This document shows positions 48,457 through 59,079 of a stretch of 64,000 bases of DNA, piece after piece. The stretch is from Anticarsia gemmatalis. Taxonomy: Eukaryota > Arthropoda > Insecta > Lepidoptera > Erebidae. The stretch is from assembly GCF_050436995.1 (NCBI RefSeq), contig NC_134770.1:4598501-4662500 (forward strand), in the 5' to 3' direction. The number at the start of each line of letters is the position of its first letter. Positions within the stretch are counted from its first letter, which is position 1. The notes under the pieces are model-generated. The model searched no databases. It was not told the origin of the DNA and was given only the letters and a program-made list of their open reading frames with translations. The translations under genes were made by a program, and so were the position numbers.

Positions 48457-49734
48457 TTAGTAAATAGTTTTAAGCAGCTGTTCAATTTCGTAATAGTCAA
48501 TTTTACCCAAGTATTTAATAGTTTTTAGTTCAACTTCTCTTATAGAATTTTCCTTAAAGTTACATTTTTTTTGTAATTTGTTATAAATAAACGGATATAA
48601 GTAAGTGTTGAATCTCTTGGCGAAGGAGGTATGGACTGCAGGGACCTGGGCCCTGTAGACTCTTCGATTAAGTAAAGCTTGGTAAGTATCAGAGTTTAAT
48701 ATTTTTTTATGTGTGTAGATTATTGCTAGTTTTATATAAAGGCGGCGAATGCTTAGTAATTTTGTTTCTTTATGAATAAGTTCTGTAGAATACCTGATGG
48801 GTTTCTTTAACATGACTTTAAGGACTGATCGTTGCGCTCTTTCAAGACAGATTATATGGGTAGCAGCCGTACCCCCCCAAATTCTTAAGCAGTATGTGAG
48901 AATTGATTGGCAAAGCGCTAGGTAGATTGTCTTAATGAGTTCTACACTAGCTAAGTTCCTAATTTCCTTCATAATATATATTATCTTCCTGGTTCTTGAC
49001 GATAAGGCTGTAATGTGTTCCTTGAAGGTAAGTTTTTCGTCAAGAAGGATACCAAGATATTTTATTGTTTCTGTTCTTTGAATCCCTTTACAGCCGCAGA
49101 AATTGGGATCGACATTTACTTGATCACGAGAACATGTGTGGACTAAGATGTTAGTTATTGCAGGTGGGGCCGACGTCGCAGTTTTGTGAAAACATAGGAA
49201 CTTCGTTTTGCTTGTGTTTAAGGTAAGTAAGTTATCTTCTAGCCATCGCATTACTTTAGCCATACCATTCTCAACTCTTTGATTGCAGTCATCCCAAGAA
49301 TTACCATGAAATAATATAGCAGTGTCATCGGCGTAGCAGATGATGTGAGCATTAAGTAAAGGTAAAGAAGCAAGTTCATTCAGGTAGATCAAGAATAGAG
49401 TAGGGCCAAGGACGCTGCCTTGGGGTACGCCAAACGAGAGTTCACTAGGAGTACTGAGCCAGGAATCTATTTTTAGACATTGACGCCTTCCACACAAATA
49501 ACTTTTGAACCAGTCAAGAGCAATGCCTCTTACACCTATGCCTTCTAGCCTTCTCAATAAGATAGGAACCGACACGGTATCAAAGGCTTTTGCTAGGTCT
49601 AGGAAAACTCCAGTGCACGCTTTACCGTTGTCTAAATTGTCTACAATATTGTTAATTAGCAAATTAACTGCGTCTTCTGTCGACCGTTTTTTTCGAAATC
49701 CAAATTGGTTGGGGGAATTCCATCCATGCCTCAA
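48457..49734 (-). CDS. Reverse transcriptase, C-terminal part, of a LINE
   Basis: The 425-codon frame has no internal stop; the first codon is TTG, and the open frame runs upstream to about 49787, so no true start is present. RT motifs seen in order: FGFRKKRST (residues 11-19), the first catalytic aspartate in FLDLAKAFD (Asp46), GVPQGS (102-107), the catalytic YADD box (134-137), NTSKTKFLCF (173-182) and KYLGILLD (225-232). The rest is the thumb and C-terminal region. No RNase H is visible. The motif forms fit the Jockey/CR1 group of non-LTR elements. With the N-terminal RT motifs and endonuclease lost it should be inactive, but the intact frame suggests a fairly recent insertion. Confidence 0.85.
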   Translation of the reverse strand: MRHGWNSPNQFGFRKKRSTEDAVNLLINNIVDNLDNGKACTGVFLDLAKAFDTVSVPILLRRLEGIGVRGIALDWFKSYLCGRRQCLKIDSWLSTPSELSFGVPQGSVLGPTLFLIYLNELASLPLLNAHIICYADDTAILFHGNSWDDCNQRVENGMAKVMRWLEDNLLTLNTSKTKFLCFHKTATSAPPAITNILVHTCSRDQVNVDPNFCGCKGIQRTETIKYLGILLDEKLTFKEHITALSSRTRKIIYIMKEIRNLASVELIKTIYLALCQSILTYCLRIWGGTAATHIICLERAQRSVLKVMLKKPIRYSTELIHKETKLLSIRRLYIKLAIIYTHKKILNSDTYQALLNRRVYRAQVPAVHTSFAKRFNTYLYPFIYNKLQKKCNFKENSIREVELKTIKYLGKIDYYEIEQLLKTIY

Positions 49735-49790
49735 AGTTTTTTTATTTCGGACTAATGAAAATGAGGGCTTTACGAAAATTGATGGTTAAT

Positions 49791-50183
49791 AAAGATAAGC
49801 ACCTTTATTCCCGAGTAAATACTCGGGTATTGAACCAAACACGAGAATAGTTATCCTATATTATTATAACCACTATGACATAAATATCCACCTGTAAAAA
49901 TAAGCGGCCTATAAAATGCATCCACAACAAAAACTGCAAAAATTAAAAACCAACATTTTCCTCACTTAATTTTCACCAAATAATCCTAGAAAAGTTTTGC
50001 CGCGTAGTGAAAAATAACAGGTTCGAAGCCCGCCTCGTAAAATTTAACCTTCGCCGATAACGCGCGATAACTTAATTTGAATTTAAAAATGAATCCGCCG
50101 AGAGACAGCTTCGCATGATTCCGTGTGGGGCCATGAAACAAGCGAGAAGATAAGCATGGGTAATTTTAAAACGCAATGTTGCT
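49791..50183. other. Noncoding stretch
   Basis: It contains an 8-base inverted repeat, cccgagta/tactcggg, at 49810-49827. At 50025-50160 there is a more GC-balanced patch with no recognised content. Confidence 0.4.
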
Positions 50184-50290
50184 ATAAAAAAAATTCAAAT
50201 TCAAATTATATTTATTTGCAGGAAATATGGTACAAGAAGGTGGTTTACAATATAAATTAGTTGGTATCACATATTTTGTCATGAAGATGA
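50184..50290 (-). repeat. 3' tail of a non-LTR element
   Basis: 'aaaaaattcaaattcaaatt' followed by tatatttatttgcagg on the plus strand is the complement of a LINE-type 3' end with ttgaattt repeats. It is short and has no coding part. Confidence 0.45.
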
Positions 50291-52017
50291 CATGCAAATA
50301 TTAAGCACGCATTAAGCGTATCTACATATTTATTTTAAACCTTTTAAAATTAGGGTATAAGTTTGGTGGACGCTTTTTAGGTTTTTTCCGTGCTAGACAA
50401 TGTTTTTCTGCATATCCACAGGATGGAATGAAACCGTCATAACGACATCAGATATTTTATACTTTCTAGTAGTGACAGCCAGATTTGTATTGAAGCTGCA
50501 TTATGTTGAAATACTGATTACTTTTTCTACTGAACATTCAATGTTGAACTTAAAGCGGTTATAACGACATCATGCACTGCACGAAATAATATCCAATAGC
50601 GAGAGAAAGAGGATATTTAGACCTCGCTTCAAAGACATTATTTGTTTTTCCTGAACTCGCTTATTTCGTATCCCCAACTAAGAATTACCCATTTGAATTG
50701 ATACGCGCTCCGCGGCACTTATTAGGAGCAAGAAAAAGATTCCCGGAAATGCAATAGGATTATGTATATTGCTTTGAGTCGTACATACGAGCCGAAGGCG
50801 CTGACGGTTAAATGTAAACGTCTTTTTAAAGAAAATGGAAGAATACGGTGAAAGAAAGAAAGTTAAGTGCCAGTGTCAAGGTCGGGTTATAGATGGGTGG
50901 TCTTGTAGTGTAGTGAAGTTAAGCAATTTAATTACGGTCTATGTAAAGATTGGTGGAATAAGAAAAATATTTACAAGTTTCACTTCTTGGATGACCTTAT
51001 CAAACGTTAAATTACACGGAACTTTACATAAAATGTCACAAATTGTCCCAATTGGTGACCCTAACACTCGTAAACTATTTTCGCCGTTGTTCTTCCGAAA
51101 AATTGTCCCGAAGAGAATTTTCGACACAATATTACATTATTACACACAATAAAGTACAACACTCCACTAACGGTATTAGTTTGAAAAATCGGTCCGGCCA
51201 CGTCTCGGCTCCGGCCCGACATCGTTCCGGTATCAGTTCAGGAAATTATGTTCACGTGAATCGGCAAATTCTTGTAAGAAAGTTCACCTTTGCGATTTGT
51301 CGTGGAGCCGCGATAATATTATGTATTCGAACAATGCCAAGCAGAATAGTTAAGCAACGCAGTCAGGACAAAATTTTGTTGGGTATTGTACCATCAACAT
51401 TTTTACAATTCATTTTTAGCGCGTAATGCAGGCGATTCATCTATCATGTTCTTCAGAGACTTATAGTCTTACCTTAAGATGAGCATGATTAGGTTAGCAT
51501 GCAACCACGGTTAGTTGACTTGCGCCAAAAATTCCAACAAACGTAGGTGAGAAATCGTGATGAATTAAATTAAATTTATATTTAACACACCGTCTGTTAA
51601 TAGTTCAATTTTTATCCTTTTGGTAAATTAAATATTAAACTAAACAACAACCAAATTTAATTATGATCAAATTATGATATTAACTTTTAATTCTTGCAAT
51701 AATTTCTTTGAAGCCTTACACCTTAATAGTGTATAACGTAATCTAACACAGAACTTAAAGTAAACAGCATTATTATCTCGTAATGGCAACCCTTGCTTCA
51801 GTAAATATCTACAACACATGTAAGTTTTGTTTGTTCATTACTCAACTTGTATTACGCACCCCTCACTTTAGGCTTCAAAGGATAATGTTCGTACATACAA
51901 CGTAAACTGTCGGCTAAAAACTCAGGGATGATTGTAGCCTTTTCGAAAATATTTACATATTTTCCGTAACTACAGTATATAGCTAATGATAAGTTATAAT
52001 TAAAATTTCATATCTTC
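50291..52017. other. Noncoding stretch with a GC-raised patch
   Basis: At 51180-51330 the sequence (ccggccacgtctcggctccg, then gcccgacatcgttccgg) is richer in GC than its surroundings. A 127-codon frame (51043-51426 plus) crosses it but shows no domain and no splice support. It could be a regulatory or transcribed segment, but nothing proves it. Confidence 0.4.
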
Positions 52018-52430
52018 GGCCTAGCCTCTTTTCCAGGTATATATTGGAGTCGGCTTTCAGTCTCGCCAAACGCAGCTAAATATCAGTATTATACCTCTAT
52101 ATTATATACTAGCTGACCCGCGCAACTTCGCTTGCATCACATAAGAGAGAATGGGTGAAAATTTTGCCCGTTTTTGTAACATTTTTTACTGGTACTCTGC
52201 TCCTATTGGTCATAGCGTGATGATATATAACCTATAACCTTCCTCGATAAATGGGCTATCTAACACTGAAAGATTTTTTCAAATCGGACCAGTAGTTCCT
52301 GAGATTAGCACGTTCAAACAAACAAACAAACTCTTTAGCTTTATAATATTAGTATAGATTTTATGGACAATCACAACCCAGTTACCTCGGTAAGACTGAT
52401 TTGACTTTCAAGCTTCTGACTATTTTTAAA
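52018..52430 (+). repeat. Family C repeat interrupted by family F
   Basis: The left part (52018-52108) has 'ggcctagcctcttttcca' and 'agtcggctttcagtctcgcc'. The right part (52360-52430) resumes with 'atggacaatcacaacccagt' and 'tacctcggtaagactg'. Joined, the two parts give the order of the 5711 copy. Confidence 0.75.
52109..52359 (+). repeat. Family F repeat inside family C
   Basis: It is near full length from ctagctgacccgcgcaactt to 'attagtatagat', with a short (caaa)n run. Confidence 0.8.
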
Positions 52431-53509
52431 ACCTTCATACTTAATTATTTTTACTAATAATAAAAAGCTTTTTAGCGTGTTGAGTCATAACTCTCCAAAA
52501 AATATCAATATTTTTAAAAAATCGTAAGCGTGTAAAATACCTTAGAAGGCTATAATAACGTCATAAGGAAGAGTGTGGAATAAAATGAAGTGTGTTGGAC
52601 ATTCTTCAGGTTTGAAGGCTCACATCGTTTACAATATATTTACTTTCAGTAGATTTACTAAAAATCTTGAAAATATTAAGAGGCGTTTACATGAAGAAAG
52701 TATTAATGTATTTAAATGTCTGTTTCTTAAGTAGTAGTGTATTTAATTGCTTATCACATAATATTAAGTTCCGTACACAGTTCTTCAGTAAGCAGCCGGA
52801 TACAGATTGTTAGAATTATAGTAACACCAATAATCAATATATTTGTAGAGTCTAGGCATTATATATTAATCAAACCACATTAATTCATAGTTTCATAAAA
52901 ATGTCATTTATAATTTTAGTTTAGTCACCTTACTGAAACATCTGGTAGCCGGTTAATATAGTCCGTATTCCCACTACACAAATATACATAACCTGTATTA
53001 AAACATAATATATACAAACACACAAAATATATATCTCATAGTGTCTCATACCAAGAATTTACGGCTATTAACCCACCTCAATAAAAACGACAGTCCCCAA
53101 AATATAAAAATATACGCAAGAATAATAAAAACAGCATCGTTCTCTCTTATACCTACATAAAGAAAATATTATTCTCCGTACTAAATATAACTATAAAATG
53201 TCCATGAAATACGGTTCTTTAGATAATCTTTAAGACAAAATGATCACAGGGATGATTATCTTTCGCGATATAAACTGTACCACCCCAACCTACCCTCTCT
53301 CCGCAAAATTGAATTTATACTTTATTTCCCATAAAATGCCTATGCCAAATTTATTTTAGACCATTAGCATATTAAAACGGCTCTTACCTTTGTAGCGTCA
53401 GCATAAAAATAGAAAATATTTTGTTAAATATTTTTGGATAAATCAAGATGAATGAGTTTAATGTGTTGAACAAAAAAAAATTTTTGACGGAAACCTTTAA
53501 AAAAATCAG
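52431..53509. other. AT-rich noncoding stretch
   Basis: Nothing recognisable was seen. Confidence 0.45.
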
Positions 53510-53544
53510 CAATGTTTTGCGTAGATAGACTACGCAAAACATTG
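53510..53544. repeat. Perfect 15-bp inverted repeat with a 5-base loop
   Basis: Arms caatgttttgcgtag (53510-53524) and its exact complement (53530-53544) flank the loop ataga. Pairing goes on for two more bases after one mismatch. Confidence 0.85.
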
Positions 53545-53931
53545 TTGTTAAAATAAGGATAAAAGATACTAGGTGAAATAATTCCGACATTATCTAATTT
53601 TGATACGAATTTAGACGATGTAATGTCGTTTTCGTTGAAGAATTTTACAATTATACGAATTACCGTTTATGCGATTTTAACTGTCCAAGCGTCACGAGTG
53701 ATTTTTTGAAGCATTGCATATAAATATTTGTCAGCTATATCTAAATCGTTTTTTTTTAAAGACTGAACGACACTTAAAGTTTAATGTTTCAGTGACCCTA
53801 TGCCATGAACAAAAAACGACTGAGATAGGTCACATTATTATAAATTGACTTCTGAACTACATATTCAAATATGTTAGAGATTGTATTAAAATATTACCTA
53901 GGTTATCTTTATATATATCATTCTTCTGTAA
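53545..53931. other. AT-rich noncoding stretch
   Basis: Nothing recognisable was seen. Confidence 0.4.
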
Positions 53932-54081
53932 CTGAACTTCTCTTAAATGACTGGACCGATTTTGATGTAATTTTTTGTGTGTGTTCAAGGGGATCTGAGA
54001 ATGGTTTAGATGATTAAAAAGTTTAAAATTTTCAAATTAAAGACGTGTAGACAGGACAATGTCTGTCGGGTCCGCTAGTTT
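53932..54081 (+). repeat. Dispersed repeat ending 'cgggtccgctagt'
   Basis: It has 'actggaccgattttgatgta' followed further on by 'gacgtgtagacaggacaatg' and 'tctgtcgggtccgctagt'. Repeats with this ending are common in insect genomes. It has no coding capacity. Confidence 0.5.
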
Positions 54082-55139
54082 GTTATATATTATTATTATT
54101 ATTTATGGAAACCATATATAAGATATTTACTTATACAAAATACAGGTAATTTTTTTTTGTCGACTGTACTCTTCCGTCGTACTTTAAATAACAAGATCAG
54201 TACTTTTATATGACGAATAAAAATCTAGATGTGTTCTTAAAAGGTATCGCGGCCATTATTTGAAGCGGGGTAGGCAGGAAGTGATGTCAATTGAACGCTC
54301 TTTTAAAAGTAAAGATGGTTTGCATACTTCTTTTAAAAGATTTATGGGGATCTTTGGAATACGTTAAGATTTTTATGTATAAATTCAGTTTTAGGTTTGT
54401 ACCTATCCTGTAAAAGTTACTGATTGAGAAAATACATTATGGTTTTTATTACCTACTGTGTGTGAGACAATCGTTATAATACGTATCAAGATTATTATTT
54501 ATTTTTTTACATTTAGTGAGGAAAATGTCCAAGTGTGAAAATAATCTAAACCGGGCATTATCTTTCGCCATGTTTGTTTGGAAGGATTCAGGAAAGGTTC
54601 AGGATTCTTTTTTACAATTTCTTGAGGTTCCCCGTTGATGATAAAATTCACTAATAACACCAGTCTATTTTCGAGTATTACAAAATACAAAATTAAAACA
54701 AAAATGGTAGCGTTATTTTGAAATGTGGATCATAACAAAATACCAAACAATAGCGGCTCAATACATTAAACAGAAATAACTCAATCTTGACAAGAACCTA
54801 GAAGCCTTTCATCTCCATCAAATCACAGCATCAATCATCTCTGAACATCAATGAGTCAAACTTACGTTATCAGGAACAACCCACACATTCAATTTCCTCG
54901 CAATTTCTAACGTTTCAGTTCAGTTGAAAGACGAATCTACATGCTTATTGAATAATAGGAGTATATAATAGTTCTAGGACCTTATTTCAGGGTAGTTGCT
55001 ATTTAAAAGTACCTATTTTAAAACAATTAGCTGATTAGCAAATTGCAACCAAAACTCGTTCATAGATGGCTAGTCTTACAAGTTGAATATCAATCAATGT
55101 CTTAATGTACTCTTGTGCTGCATGTAAGGTTTTCAGTAG
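54082..55139. other. AT-rich noncoding stretch
   Basis: Nothing recognisable was seen. Confidence 0.45.
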
Positions 55140-55310
55140 TTATCTACTACTATTGACTACAGTCTACCAGTCAGTTATAAAAAAAATGTACTTATAGACA
55201 TTTGATCAGCCCCTCTAGCGGGTGTCAAGCTTTTGCTGTTCACTTTAAACGTCATACTCTCGAAACTCCTTAGTACAAACAGTAAAAAATCGCACTACTG
55301 AACAATTATG
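55140..55310. mobile_element. MITE-family fragment
   Basis: 'gatcagcccctctagcgggt' followed by ttcactttaaacgtcatac and tctcgaaact is a diverged form of the core in the elements at 6521 and 7925. Confidence 0.55.
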
Positions 55311-55802
55311 ACACTAGGTTTACCACTAATCATGGGAAAATATAGAAGAACGATCTGTAATGCCTTCTGTATTACCAAATGGATCAGCTAATTCACAATA
55401 CTGTCAGATAACCTAACTTCGACCTGCAAGCTAGCTATCAACATCTAAAACTAACCCAACCGTTCAAAAGTTAAACCAATAGCAAAAAAGGCATATTTCA
55501 TCGAGACCCAGTTCGCAGGCAATCCAGCGAAGCTATAAGGCAACGATACGAACAAAACAAAGCCGAGTATCGTCCGCTAGGAACGTAAGCGAGTGTTTTT
55601 AACTCGCCCGAGGTGCTGTGTTCTTTGTTCATATGAAATATACGTAGAAGGGATAGTGCTTTGAAAATATGGTATTTAATTAGCAACGTTTTACTGAGTA
55701 TGGTTTCTGGTAGAGGGTTTTTTGGAAATGTACTTAATCTTTGTAACCAGCCAAGATGCGGTTAATATTTTGAAGTCAGAATTAATATTTAATACATCGA
55801 TA
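55311..55802. other. Noncoding stretch
   Basis: No gene or known repeat was recognised. The 62-codon frame at 55498-55686 has no domain. Confidence 0.4.
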
Positions 55803-55895
55803 ATCCCAACTCACACTTGGTGAACGTGGTGGATCCAAGGTCTAACCCCTCCTTCCTTCGGGAAGAGACCCTTGCCCAGCAGTGTGACATTAATG
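55803..55895 (+). repeat. 3' fragment of tRNA-SINE family B
   Basis: 'cccaactcacacttggtgaa', 'cgtggtggatccaaggtcta', 'gggaagagacccttgcccag' and 'cagtgtgacattaatg' follow the family order. The head is missing. Confidence 0.65.
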
Positions 55896-56490
55896 TTAAA
55901 AGTCGCAAATGACTTTGTATTTAAGATTTTGTTATTAATACATGTTTTTGAAGATTATAAAAAAAATAAATAAACTACTGGTTGTTAGTAGATCTGAGGA
56001 GTAAATAAACCAAAAACATTTTTGACCACAAGGTTGAAAAAGCTTTAAGTTGAAAACATTTCTTTCGTCCCATCTACACCCAACTCTTTGAAGAAAAACC
56101 CCTTTCTATTTTGCACACAGTTTTAGTCTCGTTTGTTAACAAAAGTCTTTTGTGAAAGTACAGTCAAGTTAACGTGTCTGCCTTACAAATTGCGTTTTAC
56201 CTTGCGATGGTGTTTTTGTAACGGCTTCATTTCGTGTTTCATATACTTTTTATTAAAATGAAGTACCTTATTTCGTAGAACTATTAGTGATTTGAATAGC
56301 GTAAAAGTTTTTTTTTTGGTGTACGCAATTTTTGTTGTAACCGATTGGTGTGTACACTATGTACAGTTGTTAGAATAAATGTGTGTAGTCTATTTATTAA
56401 TTTAATTAAATTTCATGAAAAGTAGTGGTACATAGACGGAGTTAATGCATCAAGGCATTTTCTACCAATGTAAAAACTATTTGATATTTT
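55896..56490. other. AT-rich noncoding stretch
   Basis: Nothing recognisable was seen. Confidence 0.4.
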
Positions 56491-56600
56491 AAAAGACAAC
56501 TTCCACACTAATAATAATTGCTCTTGAGTCGCAAGACTTACAACCATACAAACAACGGCCACAAAGTATAACCAGACACAATTTTCCGTGGATCATACCT
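56491..56600 (-). repeat. tRNA-SINE family A, headless fragment
   Basis: It carries the complement of the body: aaaagacaacttccacacta, 'cttacaaccatacaaacaac' and 'aagtataaccagacac'. No tRNA-like part follows. Confidence 0.65.
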
Positions 56601-58075
56601 AGTCAGGCAAATACTAAACATATACCATATTGGCGTGTAAGGACGTGTCGTAATCATAGCTACACTGAAAGCAACAACTACTTACATTCCAGTTTAAACA
56701 TAGATCAAGTTGATAACTGTGAAGGTGTAGACGTATTTATACTCGTGACAGTACTTTATACGTCTGGCGCAAAAACTTATTTATTATTGTGGTATGCTAA
56801 ATACTTGAGTTTTTGTAACAAACTAGTTAATTTTTCTCGTACCGCAGGTACTTATTAGATCGTAAACAAACTGTATCGCTGAATGAGGAGTGAAAGATCT
56901 CAGAGGCCACTATTTTGTAGGTTTTTTTTTCGCTTTTTGCAATACAGTACTCGAGAAGGTTCAGCTGAGCATGTACTATTTTTTTTTAATATTATGTACC
57001 TAGTATATATATATTGTTACATAAGGATCACGAGACTTATAAATACGTACGTAAAAAAAATCTAAATGCAAATTAGTGGAGTACCTATATATATTTCGAA
57101 ATCTTAACTAGATTTCGTAAAAATATATCGGGACCTGTTTTAGAAATTATAAACTCTAATATCACTAGATTTCTAGTCTTAAAAACTACGTGACTAATTA
57201 AATGGCTGTTTTGAAATAAATACTGATTGTTATTTAGCAATAAGAGCATCGAAACTAAAGTAAATATTTTTGATTAGTGACGAAAGAATGAAAACGTTAA
57301 GAAAGTTACCTTGACAGATTACAATCTAATTAACTGAATCAAACCCAATTAATTAGAACATTCGTGCGTACAATTTGACATTTTTACAGTTAGTCAATAA
57401 AAGTTGTTTTTTTTATTTCCTCTTTGATCTTGGGTTTAGAAAATGACCTTAATTAGATCTGTATTAGATTTTAATAAAAGTAATGTTTTTACTTAATTTT
57501 AATTCGTATTTCACTTTTATTTTTTTTGCTTGTTTTTCATTTGCACCAATATTACGGATTTTTTATTTATTTATATGTTTCTTTTTTTATAGAATGTGTG
57601 TCTGCAATATATAATTACAAAACATCTTAAATCTTTTGTCGCAATATGAAACCTAAACTGCACTTTATCTAATTAAACTAAAGTTACATGTCCCAAAATG
57701 ACATGATAATATCTTTACGAAACTTTTTTGCCAAAACCTACCAAAATAACAAGCTCTACAACAACACTATCATAAAAATGCACCCTATAAACCATTAAAA
57801 ACTCCGAATAACATATTCCAAACCCCATAATTGCCGGTACTTTACCACCAGCCATCGTTGAAAAATATATTTGAGAAACCTCGCGAATTGATGTCAAAAC
57901 TAGACTCGTGTTTGACTAATGGGGTGATGTTTTTTATGTTTTTTTATATTGGCAAGTTTGTTGTTGGTGCATGTTATACGTGTTGAGGTGTATGTTGCGA
58001 AAGTGAAGTATTAGAAGGTTATTGCAAGTCGAATAATGAGTTGAAGGTTTTGAAATCTAGGGAAAATAAATTGAG
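56601..58075. other. AT-rich noncoding stretch
   Basis: Nothing recognisable was seen. Confidence 0.45.
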
Positions 58076-58232
58076 TCTTACCGAAGAATTTCGTGTTACA
58101 TATAGTCCAGGTAACTGGATTGTGGAGGTCCAATAGGCAGTCGCTCCATGTAAAATACTGGTATCCAGCAGTAACCAGTGAAACTGGCAGCCAACTTCAA
58201 CAAAGTTGGAAGAAAGGCTAGGCTGGTTGAGA
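58076..58232 (-). repeat. Family C repeat, near complete
   Basis: On the plus strand it reads gtcttaccgaagaatt, 'ccaggtaactggattgtgga', 'ggtccaataggcagtcgctc', 'aaaatactggtatccagcag' and 'agttggaagaaaggctaggc', the complement of the 5711 copy. Confidence 0.75.
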
Positions 58233-58960
58233 TTACACCGGGCAAATTTTATTAAGGTGTAAACAAAATTCTTCCTCAATTATCGTTCTATCTATTGATA
58301 CATGTATAAAACAGGTTGAAAAACCGTTCATTACATTTTGAGTTTATCACTAACAGACATAGCAAAAGGACTTCTCAAATATAATGCTTTCAATATATTG
58401 AAATCTTACAAAAAACCTAGACACTACTTAAAGAAATTCACCATTACCCAGATCCGTAAAACGTAAGGCAATCAACAGTAATTGGGTATCACATCACGAA
58501 AATTTCAGACTCCATCAATTCAAGTGAATGTTCTCATTTAAATTTCAAATGTATAGTAGAGAGGAATGATGTCTTAGAACTGAACTCGTTAAGTTATCGG
58601 GAAAGCCATCGGTTTAGTTTATTGTTAAATTCATGATGTGGAAGGGTAATTTGGTGATTTCTTTTGCAATGTGTAGGAATTGTACAGTAATGTTCGGTGA
58701 GATGAGAGAGATTCATATACGTTATTCGTTTAAGATGTGAGACTGAAATAAAAATATCTTGATAGATTTTAAAGGACCAATTTAGTTTATATGTAATAGA
58801 TAATATAAAAATATCTCTCTGCTCCCTATAAACTGCGTAATTTATTATGGGTACAAAAGTGTGATAGTAAACTTCTAATAGCAAGTGCTATTAAAAGCAT
58901 GGCGATAAAAGAGGATGCGTTATACAGTTGATACTGGTTGACATATTTTGTCTCGCTAAC
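58233..58960. other. AT-rich noncoding stretch before the 5S gene
   Basis: Nothing recognisable was seen. The 96-codon frame at 58594-58884 minus has no known domain. Confidence 0.4.
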
Positions 58961-59079
58961 GCCAACGTCCATACCATGTTGAACACGCCGGTTCTCGTCC
59001 GATCACCGAAGTTAAGCAACATCGGGCGTGGTTAGTACTTGGATGGGTGACCGCATGGGAATACCACGTGATGTTGGCT
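58961..59079 (+). rRNA. 5S ribosomal RNA gene, apparently intact
   Basis: The 119 bases start gccaacgtccataccatgtt and end gatgttggct, followed by a T5 run, an RNA polymerase III terminator. All nine outer pairs of helix I form (one as G-U). The internal control region is kept: aagttaagcaacatcgggcg (A box) and tggatgggtgaccgcatggg (C box). The sequence has the form of an insect 5S rRNA. It stands alone; no second copy or tandem array lies in the window, so it may be a dispersed gene or a well-preserved retrocopy. 5S RNA joins the large ribosomal subunit. Confidence 0.9.

Larger units (their letters stand above)
48121..49790 (-). mobile_element. 5'-truncated non-LTR retrotransposon (Jockey/CR1-like)
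   Basis: It holds the C-terminal two thirds of a reverse transcriptase frame (48457-49734), a 3' UTR with a (CA)n run on the element strand, and a 3' end made of ATTTTT repeats (48127-48150). The upstream end lies near 49715-49790, just before the FGFRKKRST motif, so endonuclease, ORF1 and the first RT motifs are missing. 5' truncation and a simple-repeat tail are usual for LINEs. A clear target duplication was not found. Confidence 0.8.

Noticed and set aside
48279..48500. Cysteine/valine-rich and histidine/threonine-rich small proteins
   Set aside because: They are translations of the (TG)n microsatellite on opposite strands.
51043..51426. 127-codon gene
   Set aside because: It has no recognisable domain, no upstream promoter context and a composition following the local DNA.
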